In this document: positions 22,440 to 35,009 of the stretch, in pieces
Layout: every line of letters starts with the position of its first letter
How positions within the stretch are numbered: position 1 is the first letter of the stretch
NCBI GenBank assembly: GCA_018340375.1
Contig: JAFFJZ010000044.1
Location: 930,001 to 994,000, forward strand
DNA: 64,000 nt
Direction of reading: 5' to 3'
Origin: Gonatopus flavifemur
Lineage: Eukaryota; Arthropoda; Insecta; Hymenoptera; Dryinidae
Made by a program: the position numbers and the translations under genes
The notes under the pieces: generated by a model
Databases searched by the model: none
Seen by the model: only the letters and a program-made list of their open reading frames with translations
Told to the model about the DNA's origin: nothing

Positions 22440-24638
22440 GTTATTTAATGACAGGTCGACGTGCGATTATTGGAATAAAATCTATGAATTCTTATGAGGA
22501 ATTGTCCACAGAATCCGACGATATACGGCTCAATCCGTTACGCCGCCGTGTTCTTGAATTTTCACGCGAAAACGCATTGGCTGGTAATTGGTGGAATAAT
22601 CCAGATTATGCGAATTCCTCCAGCAGCCGCGGGGTTGTCGTTCGATTGGAAGGATGAGATGCATCAATTCTTATAGCAAATTGTCCGAGGAATCCAACGA
22701 TGTATGACTAATTCCGTTACGCGGCCGTGTTCATGCAGTTTTCGTCGAAAGAAAGCGAGACTTTTGTCAATTTCCCCACAATTTTCATGAATTTCGTTAT
22801 TTAATGACAGGTCGACGTCCGATTATTGGGATAAAATCTATGAATTCTTATGAGGAATTGTCCACAGAATCCGACGATATACGGCTCAATCCGTTATGCC
22901 GCCGTGTTCTTGAATTTTCACGCGAAAACGCATTGGCTGGTAATTGACGGAATAATCCAGATTATGCGAATTCCTCCAGCAGCCGCGGGGTTGTCGTTCG
23001 ATTGGAAGGATAAGATGCATCAATTCTTATAGCAAATTGTCCAAGGAATCCAACGGTGTATGACTCATTCCGTTACGCGGCCGTGTTCATGCAGTTTTCA
23101 TCGAAAGAAAGCGAGACTTTTGTCAATTTCCCCACAATTTTCATGAATTTCGTTATTTAATGACAGGTCGACGTCCGATTATTGGAATAAAATCTATGAA
23201 TTCTCATGAGGAATTGTCCACAGAATCCAACGATATACGGCTCAATCCGTTACGCCGCCGTGTTCTTGAATTTTCACGCGAAAACGCATTGGCTGGTAAT
23301 TGACGGAATAATCCAGATTAAGCGAATTCCTCCAGCGGCCGCGGGGTTGTCGTTCGATTGGAATCATGAGCTGCATCAATTCTTATAGCAAATTGTCCGA
23401 GGAATCCAACGGTGTATGACTCATTCCGTTACGCGGCCGTGTTCATGCAGTTTTCATCGAAAGAAAGCGAGACTTTTGTCAATTTCCCCACAATTTTCAT
23501 GAATTTCGTTATTTAATGACAGGTCGACGTCCGATTATTGGAATAAAATCTATGACTTCTTATGAGGAATTGTCCACAGAATCCGATGATATACGGCTCA
23601 ATCCGTTACGCCGCCGTGTTCTTGAATTTTCACGCGAAAACGCATTGGCTGGTAATTGATGGAATAATCCAGATTATGCGAATTCCTCCAGCAGCCGCGG
23701 GGTTGCCGTTCGATTGGAAGGATGAGATGCATCAATTCTTATAGCAAATTGTCCAAGGAATCCAACGGTGTATGACTCATTCCGTTACGCGGCCGTGTTC
23801 ATGCAGTTTTCATCGAAAGAAAGCGAGACTTTTGTCAATTTCCCCACAATTTTCATGAATTTCGTTATTTAATGACAGGTCGACGTCCGATTATTGGAAT
23901 AAAATCTATGAATTCTTATGAGGAATTGTCCACAGAATCCGACGATATACGGCTCAATTCGTTACGCCGCCGTGTTCTTGAATTTTCACGCGAAAACGCA
24001 TTGGCTGGTAATTGATGGAATAATCCAGATTATGCGAATTCCTCCAGCAGCCGCGGGGTTGCCGTTCGATTGGAAGGATGAGATGCATCAATTCTTATAG
24101 CAAATTGTCCGAGGAATCCAACGATGTATGACTAATTCCGTTACGCGGCCGTGTTCATGCAGTTTTCGTCGAAAGAAAGCGAGACTTTTGTCAATTTCCC
24201 CACAATTTTCATGAATTTCGTTATTTAATGACAGGTCGACGTCCGATTATTGGAATAAAATCTATGAATTCTCATGAGGAATTGTCCACAGAATCCGACG
24301 ATATACGGCTCAATCCGTGACGCCGCCGTGTTCTTGAATTTTCACGCGAAAACGCATTGGCTGGTAATTGACGGAATAATCCAGATTATGCGAATTCCTC
24401 CAGCGGCCGCGGGGTTGTCGTTCGATTGGAATCATGAGATGCATCAATTCTTATAGCAAATTGTCCGAGGAATCCAACGGTATATGACTAATTCCGTTAC
24501 GCGGCCGTCTTCATGCAGTTTTCGTCGAAAGAAAGCGAGACTTTTGTCAATTTCCCCACAATTTTCATGAATTTCGTTATTTAATGACAGGTCGACGTCC
24601 GATTATTGGAATAAAATCTATGAATTCTTATGAGGAAT
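22440..24638 (+). repeat. 356-bp higher-order satellite, left arm, part 1
   Basis: Successive units start at 22494, 22850, 23206, 23562, 23918, 24274 and 24630 when anchored on one internal ATG, exactly 356 bp apart. Each unit consists of two related half-units of about 178 bp, one with AATTCTTATGAGGAATTGTC and one with AATTCTTATAGCAAATTGTC. Both continue into a CCGTTACGC(C/G)GCCGTGTTC segment. The repeated 60-residue frames are by-products of the unit unless shown otherwise. Confidence 0.95.
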
Positions 24639-27123
24639 TTTTTTTTTTTTTTTTTTTTTTTCATTGCAAAACACGGGTTAGCACCCTTTGATATAAAAAG
24701 TAAATACAGAGTCAATACAAGACAGCGTCCACAGACGCATAAAATACAATTACAATATAGTCATGCATTAACCGACAGTTTAAACCGCTTCAAGGAAACA
24801 CCAAACAATTCCATCGACCGATCGAAATTATTTGCTAATTCACAAATGCGAGATATCGGATCATAATTTCCAAATCTTGATTTAAATTGTACAGGTCTAA
24901 ATAAAAGCGCTCTCCTAACTGGTCTACCGGGGATGTTAAAATTAACTTTACTCAGCAATGACTCGCAATCAAGAAAACCATTAATCAATTTAAAAAGAAA
25001 TAGGAGATCATTCATTTGTCTCCGCTCTTCGAGGGGAGTTGAATTCATTCTGTCAAGAATTCTGGAGTAATCATGGTCAGAATATCTCATAGGGCAGCCT
25101 ATTCCAAAAGCAGCAAAGCGTAAAAACTTGTGTTGCACACTCTCAATCATTCTAATATCCTTCTTCAAGTACGGAGACCAGATAGGGGACGCATATTCAA
25201 GATGGGGTCTAATTAAAGAGGAATATAGTACTTTTAATGACCTAACATCTTTGAAATCACTGGAAAATCTTTTGACGAAGCCGAGATTTCTCATCGCAGT
25301 ACCACAAGCTTTCACAGAATGCTCAGAAAAATCCAATTCATCATTTATAGTTACACCAAGATCAACATAAGATTTAACAGTATTCAATGTAATATTCGCA
25401 ATCTTGTAGGAGAATATGAGAGGATTCCTTGACCGCGAGATTCTCATTACACAGCATTTTTCCAAGTTCAGATGCAGAGAATTACGGGTGCACCAAGAAT
25501 CTAATCCCGATAATACTGACTGTAAGTGATGAACATCCGCAAGACATTTTATGTTCTTGAAGATTTTTAGATCATCAGCAAATAACAGGAAATCACAATC
25601 ATTGAGAACCTGCCCAATGTCATTTATGAATAGCAAAAATAAAAGTGGACCAAGGTGGGATCCCTGGGGCACTCCCGAAGAAGGTATAATCGGTTCAGAA
25701 AAACAGTTCCGAACTTTTACCATCTGCACCCGATCAGTTAAGTAACTCTGGAACCAAAGTTTCAGATTACCAGATATTCCAAAGCTACTCAACTTAGATA
25801 GAAGAACGCTGTGAGATACAGTATCAAACGCTTTACTGAAATCAGTGTAAATAACATCAACTTGTGAGTTATTCTCCAGCGCAATGGCGGTGTAATTACA
25901 GAAAGCAGCCAAATTCGTAGTAGTAGACCTCATTGACATGAAACCATGTTGTTCCGGGATGATAAGAGGAGACAACAAAGGAGTAATCTTGTCAACAACC
26001 ACGCGCTCAAAAATCTTAGACATAACATTTAAAATACTTATAGGTCTATAATTCTTAGCATCCAGTTTATTACCATGCTTGAAAATAGGAGAGATCAGGC
26101 TCGTTTTCAATTCAGCAGGGAAACATCCGGAAGAAAGAGATTCATTAACGATAAGCCAAAGCGGTCGAGAAAGAATAAATTTGCAAGACTTGAACAGCAA
26201 CGGCGGAAGGCCATCAAATCCTGGGCCCTTGCTCGTATCCAACGAATCAAGAACAGAGTAGATCTCTCCTATGGTAATATCCAAATCAGAAAGCATGTTG
26301 AATGACATATCATGTTTAGAATGGTTAACATTAACCGAGTTATGTGAAGCAAAAACCGATGAAAAGTGATCAGCAAAAAGGTTAGCCATTCCAGCTGCAG
26401 AGTCAGCAACTACATTATTTAACATGATAGTACTAGGTAAGTCATTAAATGAACGCTTACTGTTAACAAAATTCCGAAAAGATTTAACATCCTTTTGAAT
26501 ATTAGTCTCAACTTGGCGAATGTAATTCGAATAACAAGCCCGAGCTCGTGATTTACATTGAGCACGCAAAAAAGAGAACGCTAAATAATCGCCGCGACTA
26601 TAAGACGATTTGTAAATCATATGGGCAACTTTCTTTCTTCTAATTAATTTTTTGAGCTCAGGAGTAAACCAAAGAGGATAAATAGATCTTTTGATCAATG
26701 TTTTCGGAACGTACAACTCAATAGCCACAGAAAGTTGATCATACAAAAAACTAATAGCAGTATTTACATCCATGCATTTTAACTCCAAATCCCAATCAAT
26801 TTGACTCAAATGCTGCCGAATAGAAAAAAAATCAGCCAATTTATAATTGTACCGGTACGTGTCGGTACAAGACAAAGATCTCAATGGAAGAGAATACAAT
26901 CTAATTTCGATAGGGGGATGATAAGCATCACAGTGTAGGAGGTAATCAACCGGACTAATAGTTTCAACATACTCATCGGTGGTAAAAATCAAGTCCAGCA
27001 TACCATTGAAATCATTGTAAATATTGTTTTTTTGATATAAACCAAAATAGTTGAAATATTGAGTCAAAATCTCCACCGCAGACCTTTCATTCAGTGTCAC
27101 ACCGGGACGAAACGATGCCGTTA
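24639..27123 (-). mobile_element. 5'-truncated LINE inserted in the satellite
   Basis: It is oriented leftward: a poly(A) tail (poly(T) on the plus strand at 24639-24661), a 3' UTR of about 100 bp, ORF2, then an abrupt 5' break near 27123 where satellite sequence resumes in phase. Short GAATT homology flanks both sides, consistent with a small target duplication in the AGGAATTGTCC part of the unit. Truncation at the 5' end is usual for target-primed reverse transcription. Confidence 0.9.
24761..27123 (-). CDS. LINE ORF2: endonuclease C-terminus and reverse transcriptase
   Basis: About 790 residues remain open with no stop or frameshift. The N-terminal part is the end of the apurinic-type endonuclease (LDLIFTTD, then a DAYHPP motif corresponding to the S/D-H-H-P region). 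The first half of that domain is missing through 5' truncation. The reverse transcriptase follows, with the NYRPIS segment, motif A YTDFSKAFDTVSH, the GVPQGSHLGPLLF segment, and the catalytic FADD in motif C. The C-terminal part includes RPHLEYASPIWSP. The pattern is jockey-superfamily-like; the exact clade needs a phylogeny. The frame continues 37 nt further into satellite DNA up to 27160, so the first dozen codons of the long ORF are satellite-derived and not part of the LINE. The truncation makes it non-autonomous, but the intact frame suggests recent insertion. Confidence 0.9.
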
Positions 27124-28680
27124 GAGAATTGTCCACAGAATCCGACGATATACGGCTCAATCCGTTACGCCGCCGTGTTCTTGAATTTTCACGCGAAAAC
27201 TCATTGGCTGGTAATTGACGGAATAATCCAGATTATGCGAATTCCTCCAGCGGCCGCGGGGTTGTCGTTCGATTGGAATCATGAGATGCATCAATTCTTA
27301 TAGCAAATTGTCCGAGGAATCCAACGGTGTATGACTAATTCCGTTACGCGGCCGTCTTCATGCAGTTTTCGTCGAGAGAAAGCGAGACTTTTGTCAATTT
27401 CCCCACAATTTTCATGAATTTCGTTATTTAATGACAGGTCGACGTCCGATTATTGGAATAAAATCTATGAATTCTTATGAGGAATTGTCCACAGAATCCG
27501 ATGATATACGGCTCAATCCGTTACGCCGCCGTGGTCTTGAATTTCCACGCGAAAACGCATTGGCTGGTAATTGATGGAATAATCCAGATTATGCGAATTC
27601 CTCCAGCAGCCGCGGGGTTGTCGTTCGATTGGAAGGATGAGATGCATCAATTCTTATAGCAAATTGTCCAAGGAATCCAACGGTGTATGACTCATTCCGT
27701 TACGCGGCCGTGTTCATGCAGTTTTCATCGAAAGAAAGCGAGACTTTTGTCAATTTCCCCACAATTTTCATGAATTTCGTTATTTAATGACAGGTCGACG
27801 TCCGATTATTGGAATAAAATCTATGAATTCTTATGAGGAATTGTCCACAGAATCCGACGATATACGGCTCAATCCGTTACGCCGCCGTGTTCTTGAATTT
27901 TCACGCGAAAACGCATTGGCTGGTAATTGACGGAATAATCCAGATTATGCGAATTCCTCCAGCGGCCGCGGGGTTGTCGTTCGATTGGAATCATGAGATG
28001 CATCAATTCTCATAGCAAATTGTCCAAGGAATCCCACGGTGTATGACTCTTTCCGTTATGCGGCCGTTTTCATGCAGTTTTCGTCGAAAGAAAGCGAGAC
28101 TTTTGTCAATTTGCCCACAATTTGTATGAATTTCGTTATTTAATGACAGGTCGACGTGCGATTATTGGAATAAAATCTATGAATTCTTATGAGAAATTGT
28201 CCACAGAATCCGATGATATACGGCTCGATCCGTTACGCCGCCGTGGTCTTGAATTTTCACGCCAAAACGCATTGGCTGGTAATTGATGGAATAATCCAGA
28301 TTATGCAAATTCCTCCAGCAGCCGCGGGGTTGTCGTTCGATTGGAAGGATGAGATCCATCAATTCTTATAGCAAATTGTCCAAGGAATCCAACGGTGTAT
28401 GACTCATTCCGTAACGCGGCCGTGTTCATGCAGTTTTCATCGAAAGAAAGCGAGACTTTTGTCAATTTCCCCACAATTTTCATGAATTTCGTTATTTAAT
28501 GACAGGTCGACGTTCGATTATTGGAATGAAATCTATGAATTCTTATGAGGAATTCTCCACAGAATCCGATGATATACGGCTCAATCCGGCACGCCGCCGT
28601 GTCCTTGAATTTTCACGCGAAAACGCATTGGCTGGTGATTGATTGAATAATCATTACATATGCGAATTCTTCCATAGGCT
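27124..28680 (+). repeat. 356-bp higher-order satellite, left arm, part 2
   Basis: The array resumes after the LINE with unit anchors near 27121, 27477, 27833, 28189 and 28545, again 356 bp apart. It ends near 28660 where the central MITE zone begins. Part 1 and part 2 together give about eleven units in the left arm. Confidence 0.95.
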
Positions 28681-28705
28681 GCTAGCACTCTCTTACTTCT
28701 TCCCA

Positions 28706-28925
28706 CACTGTAAAAAATTCCTTTGTACATTCACAAGAAAAGTTTGGAAGTTTTTTACATAACTTTTTCTTCGTTGGAGTTCAGAAAAAACTTTGCAGAA
28801 AATCAAAAACTTTTGTCAAACAACAAAAATTTCGAAGTTCTCCAAACTTTTTTTCTGGAATCCAACGAAAAAAAAGTTATGTAAAAAACCTTTTTTGTAA
28901 ATCTACACAGGGATTCTCTACTGTG
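28706..28925. mobile_element. Palindromic MITE, CACACTGTAAAAAATTCC termini, copy 1
   Basis: The ends and inner halves are complementary (ACATAACTTTTT against AAAAAGTTATGT). The same element lies in inverted position at 29284-29512, so it is part of the foldback arms. Confidence 0.7.
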
Positions 28926-29283
28926 AGATTTCCATTCCTGTATGAGTGAAAATGTCATTCGAAATATGTTTCTTCCATTACATCGATGACGACGAACGTT
29001 TCGCTATCGGATGTGTATGGAATCACAATCCGTATCTTTTGTTTTCATTATCCTCAAATTTTCTAGGTATCCAATTGCCATCGCCTTGGACCTCGAAATC
29101 GTCCAAAATGGACTCGTTATGTAACCGAAAATCTACCTGAACATTCCAATACCTGATATTTGCGGGATCATCACCTGGAAAATTTGTTGTTGTGACAAGA
29201 AATATATACACGCATTAGATTTCGTGATTTGTTCTAATATTTGGAATCGTAGATGTTGAAATAACTTTCACAATTCATTCATC
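28926..29283. other. Unique spacer of the satellite foldback element
   Basis: This is the only stretch of the 9.6-kb element without an inverted partner, about 360 bp. On the minus strand, 29023-29211 encodes 62 residues of protein-like composition (GDGNWIPRKFED near the end) that stop with TGA. Sense may continue beyond the stop in the same strand. The family is not recognised. It is either the remnant of an internal gene or captured host sequence. Confidence 0.5.
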
Positions 29284-29512
29284 ACACTGTAAAAAATTTC
29301 TTTGTAGATTTACAAACGAAGTTTGGAAGTTTTTTACATAACTTTTCTTCCGTTGAATTTCAGAAAAAAGTTTGCAGAAAATCAAGAAATTTCGTCAACC
29401 AACAAAAATTTTCGATGTTCTCCAAACTTTCTTTTGGAATCCAACGAAAAAAAGTTATGTAAAAAACTTCCGAACTTTTTTTGTGAATGTACAAAGGAAT
29501 TTTTTACAGTGT
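29284..29512. mobile_element. Palindromic MITE, copy 2
   Basis: This is the inverted partner of 28706-28925, with the same CACACTGTAAAAAATTTC start and ACAGTGTG end. Confidence 0.7.
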
Positions 29513-29559
29513 GGGAAGAAGTAAGAGAGTGCTAGCAGCCTATGGAAGAATTCGCATAT

Positions 29560-30760
29560 GTAATGATTATTCAATCAATCACCAGCCAATGCGTTTTCGC
29601 GTGAAAATTCAAGGACACGGCGGCGTGTCGGATTGAGCCGTATATCATCGGATTCTGTGGAGAATTCCTCATAAGAATTCATAGATTTTATTCCAATAAT
29701 CGGACGTCGACCTGTCATTAAATAACGAAATTCATGAAAATTGTGGGGAAATTGACAAAAGTCTCGCTTTCTTTCGACGAAAACTGCATGAACACGGCCG
29801 CGTAACGGAATGAGTCATACACCGTTGGATTCCTTGGACAATTTGCTATAAGAATTGATGCATCTCATCCTTCCAATCGAACGAAAACCCCGCGGCTGCT
29901 GGAGGAATTCGCATAATCTGGATTATTCCATCAATTACCAGCCAATGCGTTTTCGCGTGAAAATTCAAGAACACGGCGGCGTAACGGATTTAGCCGTATA
30001 TCGTCGGATTCTGTGGCCAATTCCTCATAAGAATTCATAGATTTCATTCCAATAATCGGACGTCGACCTGTCATTAAATAACGAAATTCATGAAAATTGT
30101 GGGGAAATTGACAAAAGTCTCGCTTTCTTTCGACGAAAACCGCATGAAAACGGCCGCGTAACGGAATGAGTCATACACCGTTGGATTCCTTGGACAATTT
30201 GCTATAAGAATTGATGCATCTCATCCTTCCAATCGAACGACAACCCCGCGGCTGCTGGAGGAATTCGCATAATCTGGATTATTCCATCAATTACCAGCCA
30301 ATGCGTTTTCGCGTGAAAATTCAAGAACACGGCGGCGTAACGAATTGAGCCGTATATCGTCGGATTCTGTGGACAATTCCTCATAAGAATTCATAGATTT
30401 TATTCCAATAATCGGACGTCGACCTGTCATTAAATAACGAAATTCATGAAAATTGTGGGGAAATTGACAAAAGTCTCGCTTTCTTTCGACGAAAACTGCA
30501 TGAAGACGGCCGCGTAACGGAATTAGTCATACACCGTTGGATTCCCCGGACAATTTGCTATAAGAATTGATGCATCTCATCCTTCCAATCGAACGACAAC
30601 CCCGCGGCTGCTGGAGGAATTCGCATAATCTGGATTATTCCATCAATTACCAGCCAATGCGTTTTCGCGTGAAAATTCAAGAACACGGCGGCGTAACGGA
30701 TTGAGCCGTATATCGTCGGATTCTGTGGACAATTCCTCATAAGAATTCATAGATTTTATT
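29560..30760 (-). repeat. 356-bp higher-order satellite, right arm
   Basis: Three to four units run in the opposite orientation to the left arm, with anchors at 30740, 30384, about 30028 and about 29672, spaced 356 bp. The outermost zone 30760-31413 holds the diverged terminal half-units, matching 21821-22440. Confidence 0.95.
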
Positions 30761-31699
30761 CCAATAATCGCACGTCGACCTGTCATTAAATAACGAAATT
30801 CATACAAATTGTGGGCAAATTGACAAAAGTCTCGCTTTCTTTCGACGAAAACTGCATGAAAACGGCTGCGTAACGGAAAGAGTCATACACCGTTGGATTC
30901 CTTGGACAATTTCCCATAAGAATTGATGGATTTCCATCCCTAGGTCGGACGACGTCCTGTCACGAAATAACAAAATTCACCGAAATCATGTCAACATTGT
31001 TAGAAATGTCGCTTCTTATCGACAAAAAAACCACGAAAACGGCCGCGTAACAAAATGAAACTTATGCCATTGGATTCCCCAGACAAAATCCTATAACAAT
31101 TGATGCTTCTCATCCTCTGAATCGAACGCCGTCTCATCAGTAGGTGATGAAATTCGTTTGAACCAATACACAACCCCTCGTTTTTCTGCAAAAAATTCTA
31201 TGAAAACGACCTCGTATCGAGACAAATCTTATGTTTTCGAATTCCTCGTCTCAAATACTACAAATTCATGTCTTTAGATATCACCATTATTTTATTTCCG
31301 CATGTATTTATGTAGGAAATATCCAAATAGTTCGATCGTTTTGTTCAGGTACAGTCCCAGCCAAAACATAACCCCTGCGGCCGCCAGCTCGCGGCTGCCA
31401 GCTTCCACTTCATCATGTACATGTCCAATAAATCGGCCGAAGTATTATAAAATTAAATGAACGTGGAACAATGGGAAATACGATCGATTGATTTTTTTTT
31501 TATTTTTATCAGAGACTACTCCAGTTTGTACAGTGATCAAGATTCAGGATGGAAAATGAAATGTTGATCACATACAAATGAACGCCACTGTCATTCTCCA
31601 GGATTTCAACTTATCCAAAAATCATTCAGTTGGAATTTCCGTTTTTTTCCGAATTTGTCTCAATGTGACCCCAACGGGGTGATTTCTCACCGAAGTGCA

Positions 31700-33770
31700 T
31701 CTGGGACTCTAAGAGTTCTGAAATAGCTCTGAATTCCCACATATCATTTCCCCCGAAACCTTCGATTTTTCCCTGTGGCGGTTCCAACTCAGCATATCAT
31801 TCCTCAGGATCAGATTCTTTTCACCGGTTGCAGCAACTTGGATGGACACTGTGAAGTTCGAATTCCACTGCTCACTGCCTAGAATTTTGAATTCACTCTA
31901 ATCCACTGATCAATCGACCGAATTTTCCATTTTTTTCACGTTTTTTTAATTCTATCATACTTGAGCTGATTTATCAGACATGTTTATGTGTAATTCTGAG
32001 AGCTTTGAGAAAGCTCTGAATTCCCGCATATCCTTCTCCCCGAGAAACTCTGATTCACTTCTGTGGCGGTTCTAGGTCAGAATATCATTTCCTGAGAATC
32101 AAATTTTTTCCACGTTCTATGAATTATATCATCTTTGGGCTGATTTATCAGACATGTTCAAGTGTAATTCTCAAAACTCTAAAATAGCTTCAAATTCCCA
32201 TAGAATCACTTTTTCGAAAAACCCACCCCCTGTGTTGTGGCGGTTCCAACTCAACAAAGTACTTGTTCTCTCCCAAATTTCTTTTTTCAACGCACTAGGT
32301 GATTGAGATCCAGTTATGGGAGTTGGGTCCCCACCTCTGAAGCCCAAAAATCTCGCTGGATTTTATTTCACAAACATTCTACTTGATTCTTTGATTTTTT
32401 TTCAAATGTCCTCTTCCACACTCTGAGGGGTACTTTTTCTGAGAATCTTCATGGATGATTCCCAGAGCTCTGAAGAAGCTCTAAATTCCGATAGAACCAC
32501 TTTTCCGGAAGACCCACTCTCTATGTTGTGGCGGTTCAAACTCAACGAAGGACTTGATCTCTGACAAATTTTTTTTCAACCCTCTTGGTGATTCGGATCC
32601 GGTTATGAACGTTGGGTTCTAACATTTGAAGTCCCGCGACCTTGCTGGACATTATTTCACCAACATCCTGCTTGATTTTTCATTTTCTCTCAAAATTTTC
32701 TCTCCCACACTCTCAGAGGTACTTGTTCGGAAAATCTTCATGGATGATTCCCAGAGCTCTGAATCAGCTCTAAATTCCTATAGAAGCACTTTTCCGGAGA
32801 ACCCACTCTCTATGTTGTGGTGGTTCCAGCTCAGCCAACAACCCAGTCTTCAGCAAACCTTCTTTATGTTCCCCATAGGTATCTGGGTTCGATTTTTTCG
32901 GCTTGGATTTCCCTCTGAAGGCCTAGAAAAGTCCTGCAATCCATTCCAAACACATTCCTGGGAAGAAAAATTTTCTCCCACACTTTTTCTCCCCCACACC
33001 CGAGGGTAATTTCTTCGAAAATCTTCATGGATGATCTTAAGAGCTCTAAATTAGCACCAAATTTCCATAGAAGCTCCCTCCCGAAAAACCCCCCCTCCAT
33101 GTCGTGGCGGTCCCAGCTCAGCCAACGACCCAGTCTTCAGCAAACCTTCTTCATGTTCCCCATAGGTATCTGGGTTCGATTTTTTCGGCTTGGTTTCCTC
33201 CTCTGAAGGCCTAGGAAATTCCTGCAATTCATCTCACGAACATTTCAGGAAAAAAAAATTGTTGTTCTCAAATTTTTTCTCCCCCAACCTTTACGGTAAT
33301 TTTTTCGGAAATTTGCATGGATGATCTCCAGAGCTCTGAACAAGCTATGGATTCCTATAGGAGCTTTTCTCCGAAGAACCCCCCTTCATGTTGTGGCGGT
33401 TCCAGGTCAGCCAACGACCCTGTCTCCAGCAAATCTTCATGTCCCCCATAGGTATCTGGGTTCGATTTTCCCGGATTGGTTCTCTCCTCGTTTTACCTTC
33501 CCCCCCCCCCCCCCAGGGGTAATTCTTTCAAAAATTTTCATGGATGATCTTAAGAGCGCTGAATTATCTTCAAATTCCCATAGAACCTTTTTCCGGAGAA
33601 ACCCTACCCTCATGTTGTGGCGTTTCCAGCTTTCCATGGAGTTGGAACCGTCACAGTTTCTAACGTTTCCAGAGGAGCTCTAAATTTTTATGTCCAGTAC
33701 CAAAGCAGTTCTGAATTAGTCCTAAATCCTCCAATAGTTACTTATCCCGCACTCGCTCGTGCGGTTCCAG
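31700..33770 (+). repeat. ~290-bp tandem units, left inner arm
   Basis: About seven imperfect units are marked by TTGTGGCGGTTCCAG (near 32524, 32812, 33101, 33390 and 33612, with weaker copies to the left). Most share GTATCTGGGTTCGATTTT and ATCTTCATGGATGAT segments. The open frames inside (such as 32626-33009) are by-products of the repeats. Confidence 0.75.
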
Positions 33771-34589
33771 GTTCATGAACCTCTCGCCAATCTTCAACGT
33801 GATTTTCACTTGTCTTTGGCGTTTGTTGTGTATCGTCAGAATTACATTCTCCCAAATTCGAACCACGGGGATGACGGTGGTGGTAGTGACCGTTGCTACT
33901 TATTCGCGTACATTCAAAATATTTGAGAAGAGATTTCAAAATTCTTGGCGATGAGCAAACATTCACGATTAAAAATTTATGAATAAATCAATAAATAAAT
34001 GAAGTGAATGAATAGGAAGTAGACACCACAAAGAACATAGCTCTTGAAGGATATCACGGGTTATAAGTGAGGCCAGGAATTCGGTTTCGTTAAAAGACAG
34101 AGAAATAAGATGGGCGGGGCTAATATTTCTGATTGGTTGTTATGGATCTGATGATTATTTGTTTTCGCAATCTAGTGAAGCAAGCAATAAGTATAAAAAT
34201 AGATGAAAAAAAACTTCAACCGGTAAGGGTGGATTCTGCAGAATAATCGATTTGCAGAAATTTCATTTTGCCGGAAAGTCACTAACTTGAAGTTCGATGA
34301 CAATGCCATACATTGAGAGGTAACGGTCCCGTGGGATTGTAAACACAGATGTTTCTGTAGTCGCGTTCAACGGAAGATTATATGACATTGCAGGAAGAAA
34401 TGATACCAAAGAATTCAGGGGCGTACCCAGCATCTAAGAGGGGGCTAGCTGGTCCCCCCTCGATCCGTTCTTAACATGTATGTTTAGACGGATGGCAAGA
34501 GGAGAAGAGAAGAAGCTGCGTAAGCCCATGAAACGGATCGCATACATATATTCCACGAATTAAATATGCATGCGCACGTGATTACATCA

Positions 34590-34765
34590 CGTCATTGGAA
34601 GAACCGATCATTTGTATACTGGGTAGAACGGAAACAAGGATGACTGGGATGCAATTATATGTGAAGCAAAGAGAAGTTGATGCTGGAGGTGCGATGTTTA
34701 TTCTAGTGCAGGGAACACTGGGAAGAGAATACGCAACGCGATATTATTGGAAGAATCCCACATGA
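34590..34765 (+). pseudogene. Small conserved ORF, left inner arm, truncated
   Basis: The plus-strand sense matches the 81-residue frame at 36972-37217 for about 55 residues, then breaks at a stop just after the point where the right copy continues. The function is unknown. Confidence 0.4.
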
Positions 34766-35009
34766 GAAGGTTCGGACACGCATCGGAACCAACAATTTGT
34801 AAGAGCGACTCTCCGACTGTTTGAGGGTAAATTCACCTCTCGGAGTGAAGTGATTCATCCGTGTGGTTTCCTTTTGGAATGAGATTGGATGACGAAACCC
34901 TCACGGAAAATCTTAATTCGGTCGGTTTGAGCATATATCCGGAGCACAAGATCGTACGAACAACCCTCTCCTTTTCAGGGAATGATTTTCATTGGTGAAA
35001 TGAGTAATT

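Larger units (their letters stand above)
21821..31413. mobile_element. Satellite-armed foldback element, 9.6 kb, 8-bp target duplication
   Basis: The ends ATGAAGTGGAAGCTGGCAGC (21821) and its complement (31394-31413) are inverted. Both are flanked by the 8-bp direct repeat CATGTACA (21813-21820, 31414-31421). The uninterrupted equivalent lies in the opposite arm near 40170-40185. Complementarity runs inward through a diverged terminal zone (21821-22450 against 30760-31413), then arrays of a 356-bp unit, to an axis near 29.1 kb. The left arm is longer because it has more units and holds a LINE (24639-27123). No transposase is recognised. The 8-bp duplication fits hAT or P-like integration, while the arm architecture resembles Drosophila FB elements. 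Confidence 0.85.

Noticed and set aside
22494..24456. Series of identical-looking 60-residue ORFs repeated every 356 bp
   Set aside because: They follow the satellite unit exactly, in both arms, and tolerate frame-neutral and frame-breaking variants alike. No start context or domain supports translation.
32626..33683. 120-130 residue ORFs with a shared LWWFQLSQ pattern in the inner arms
   Set aside because: They recur with each ~290-bp tandem unit and in both orientations; composition and repeats explain them.
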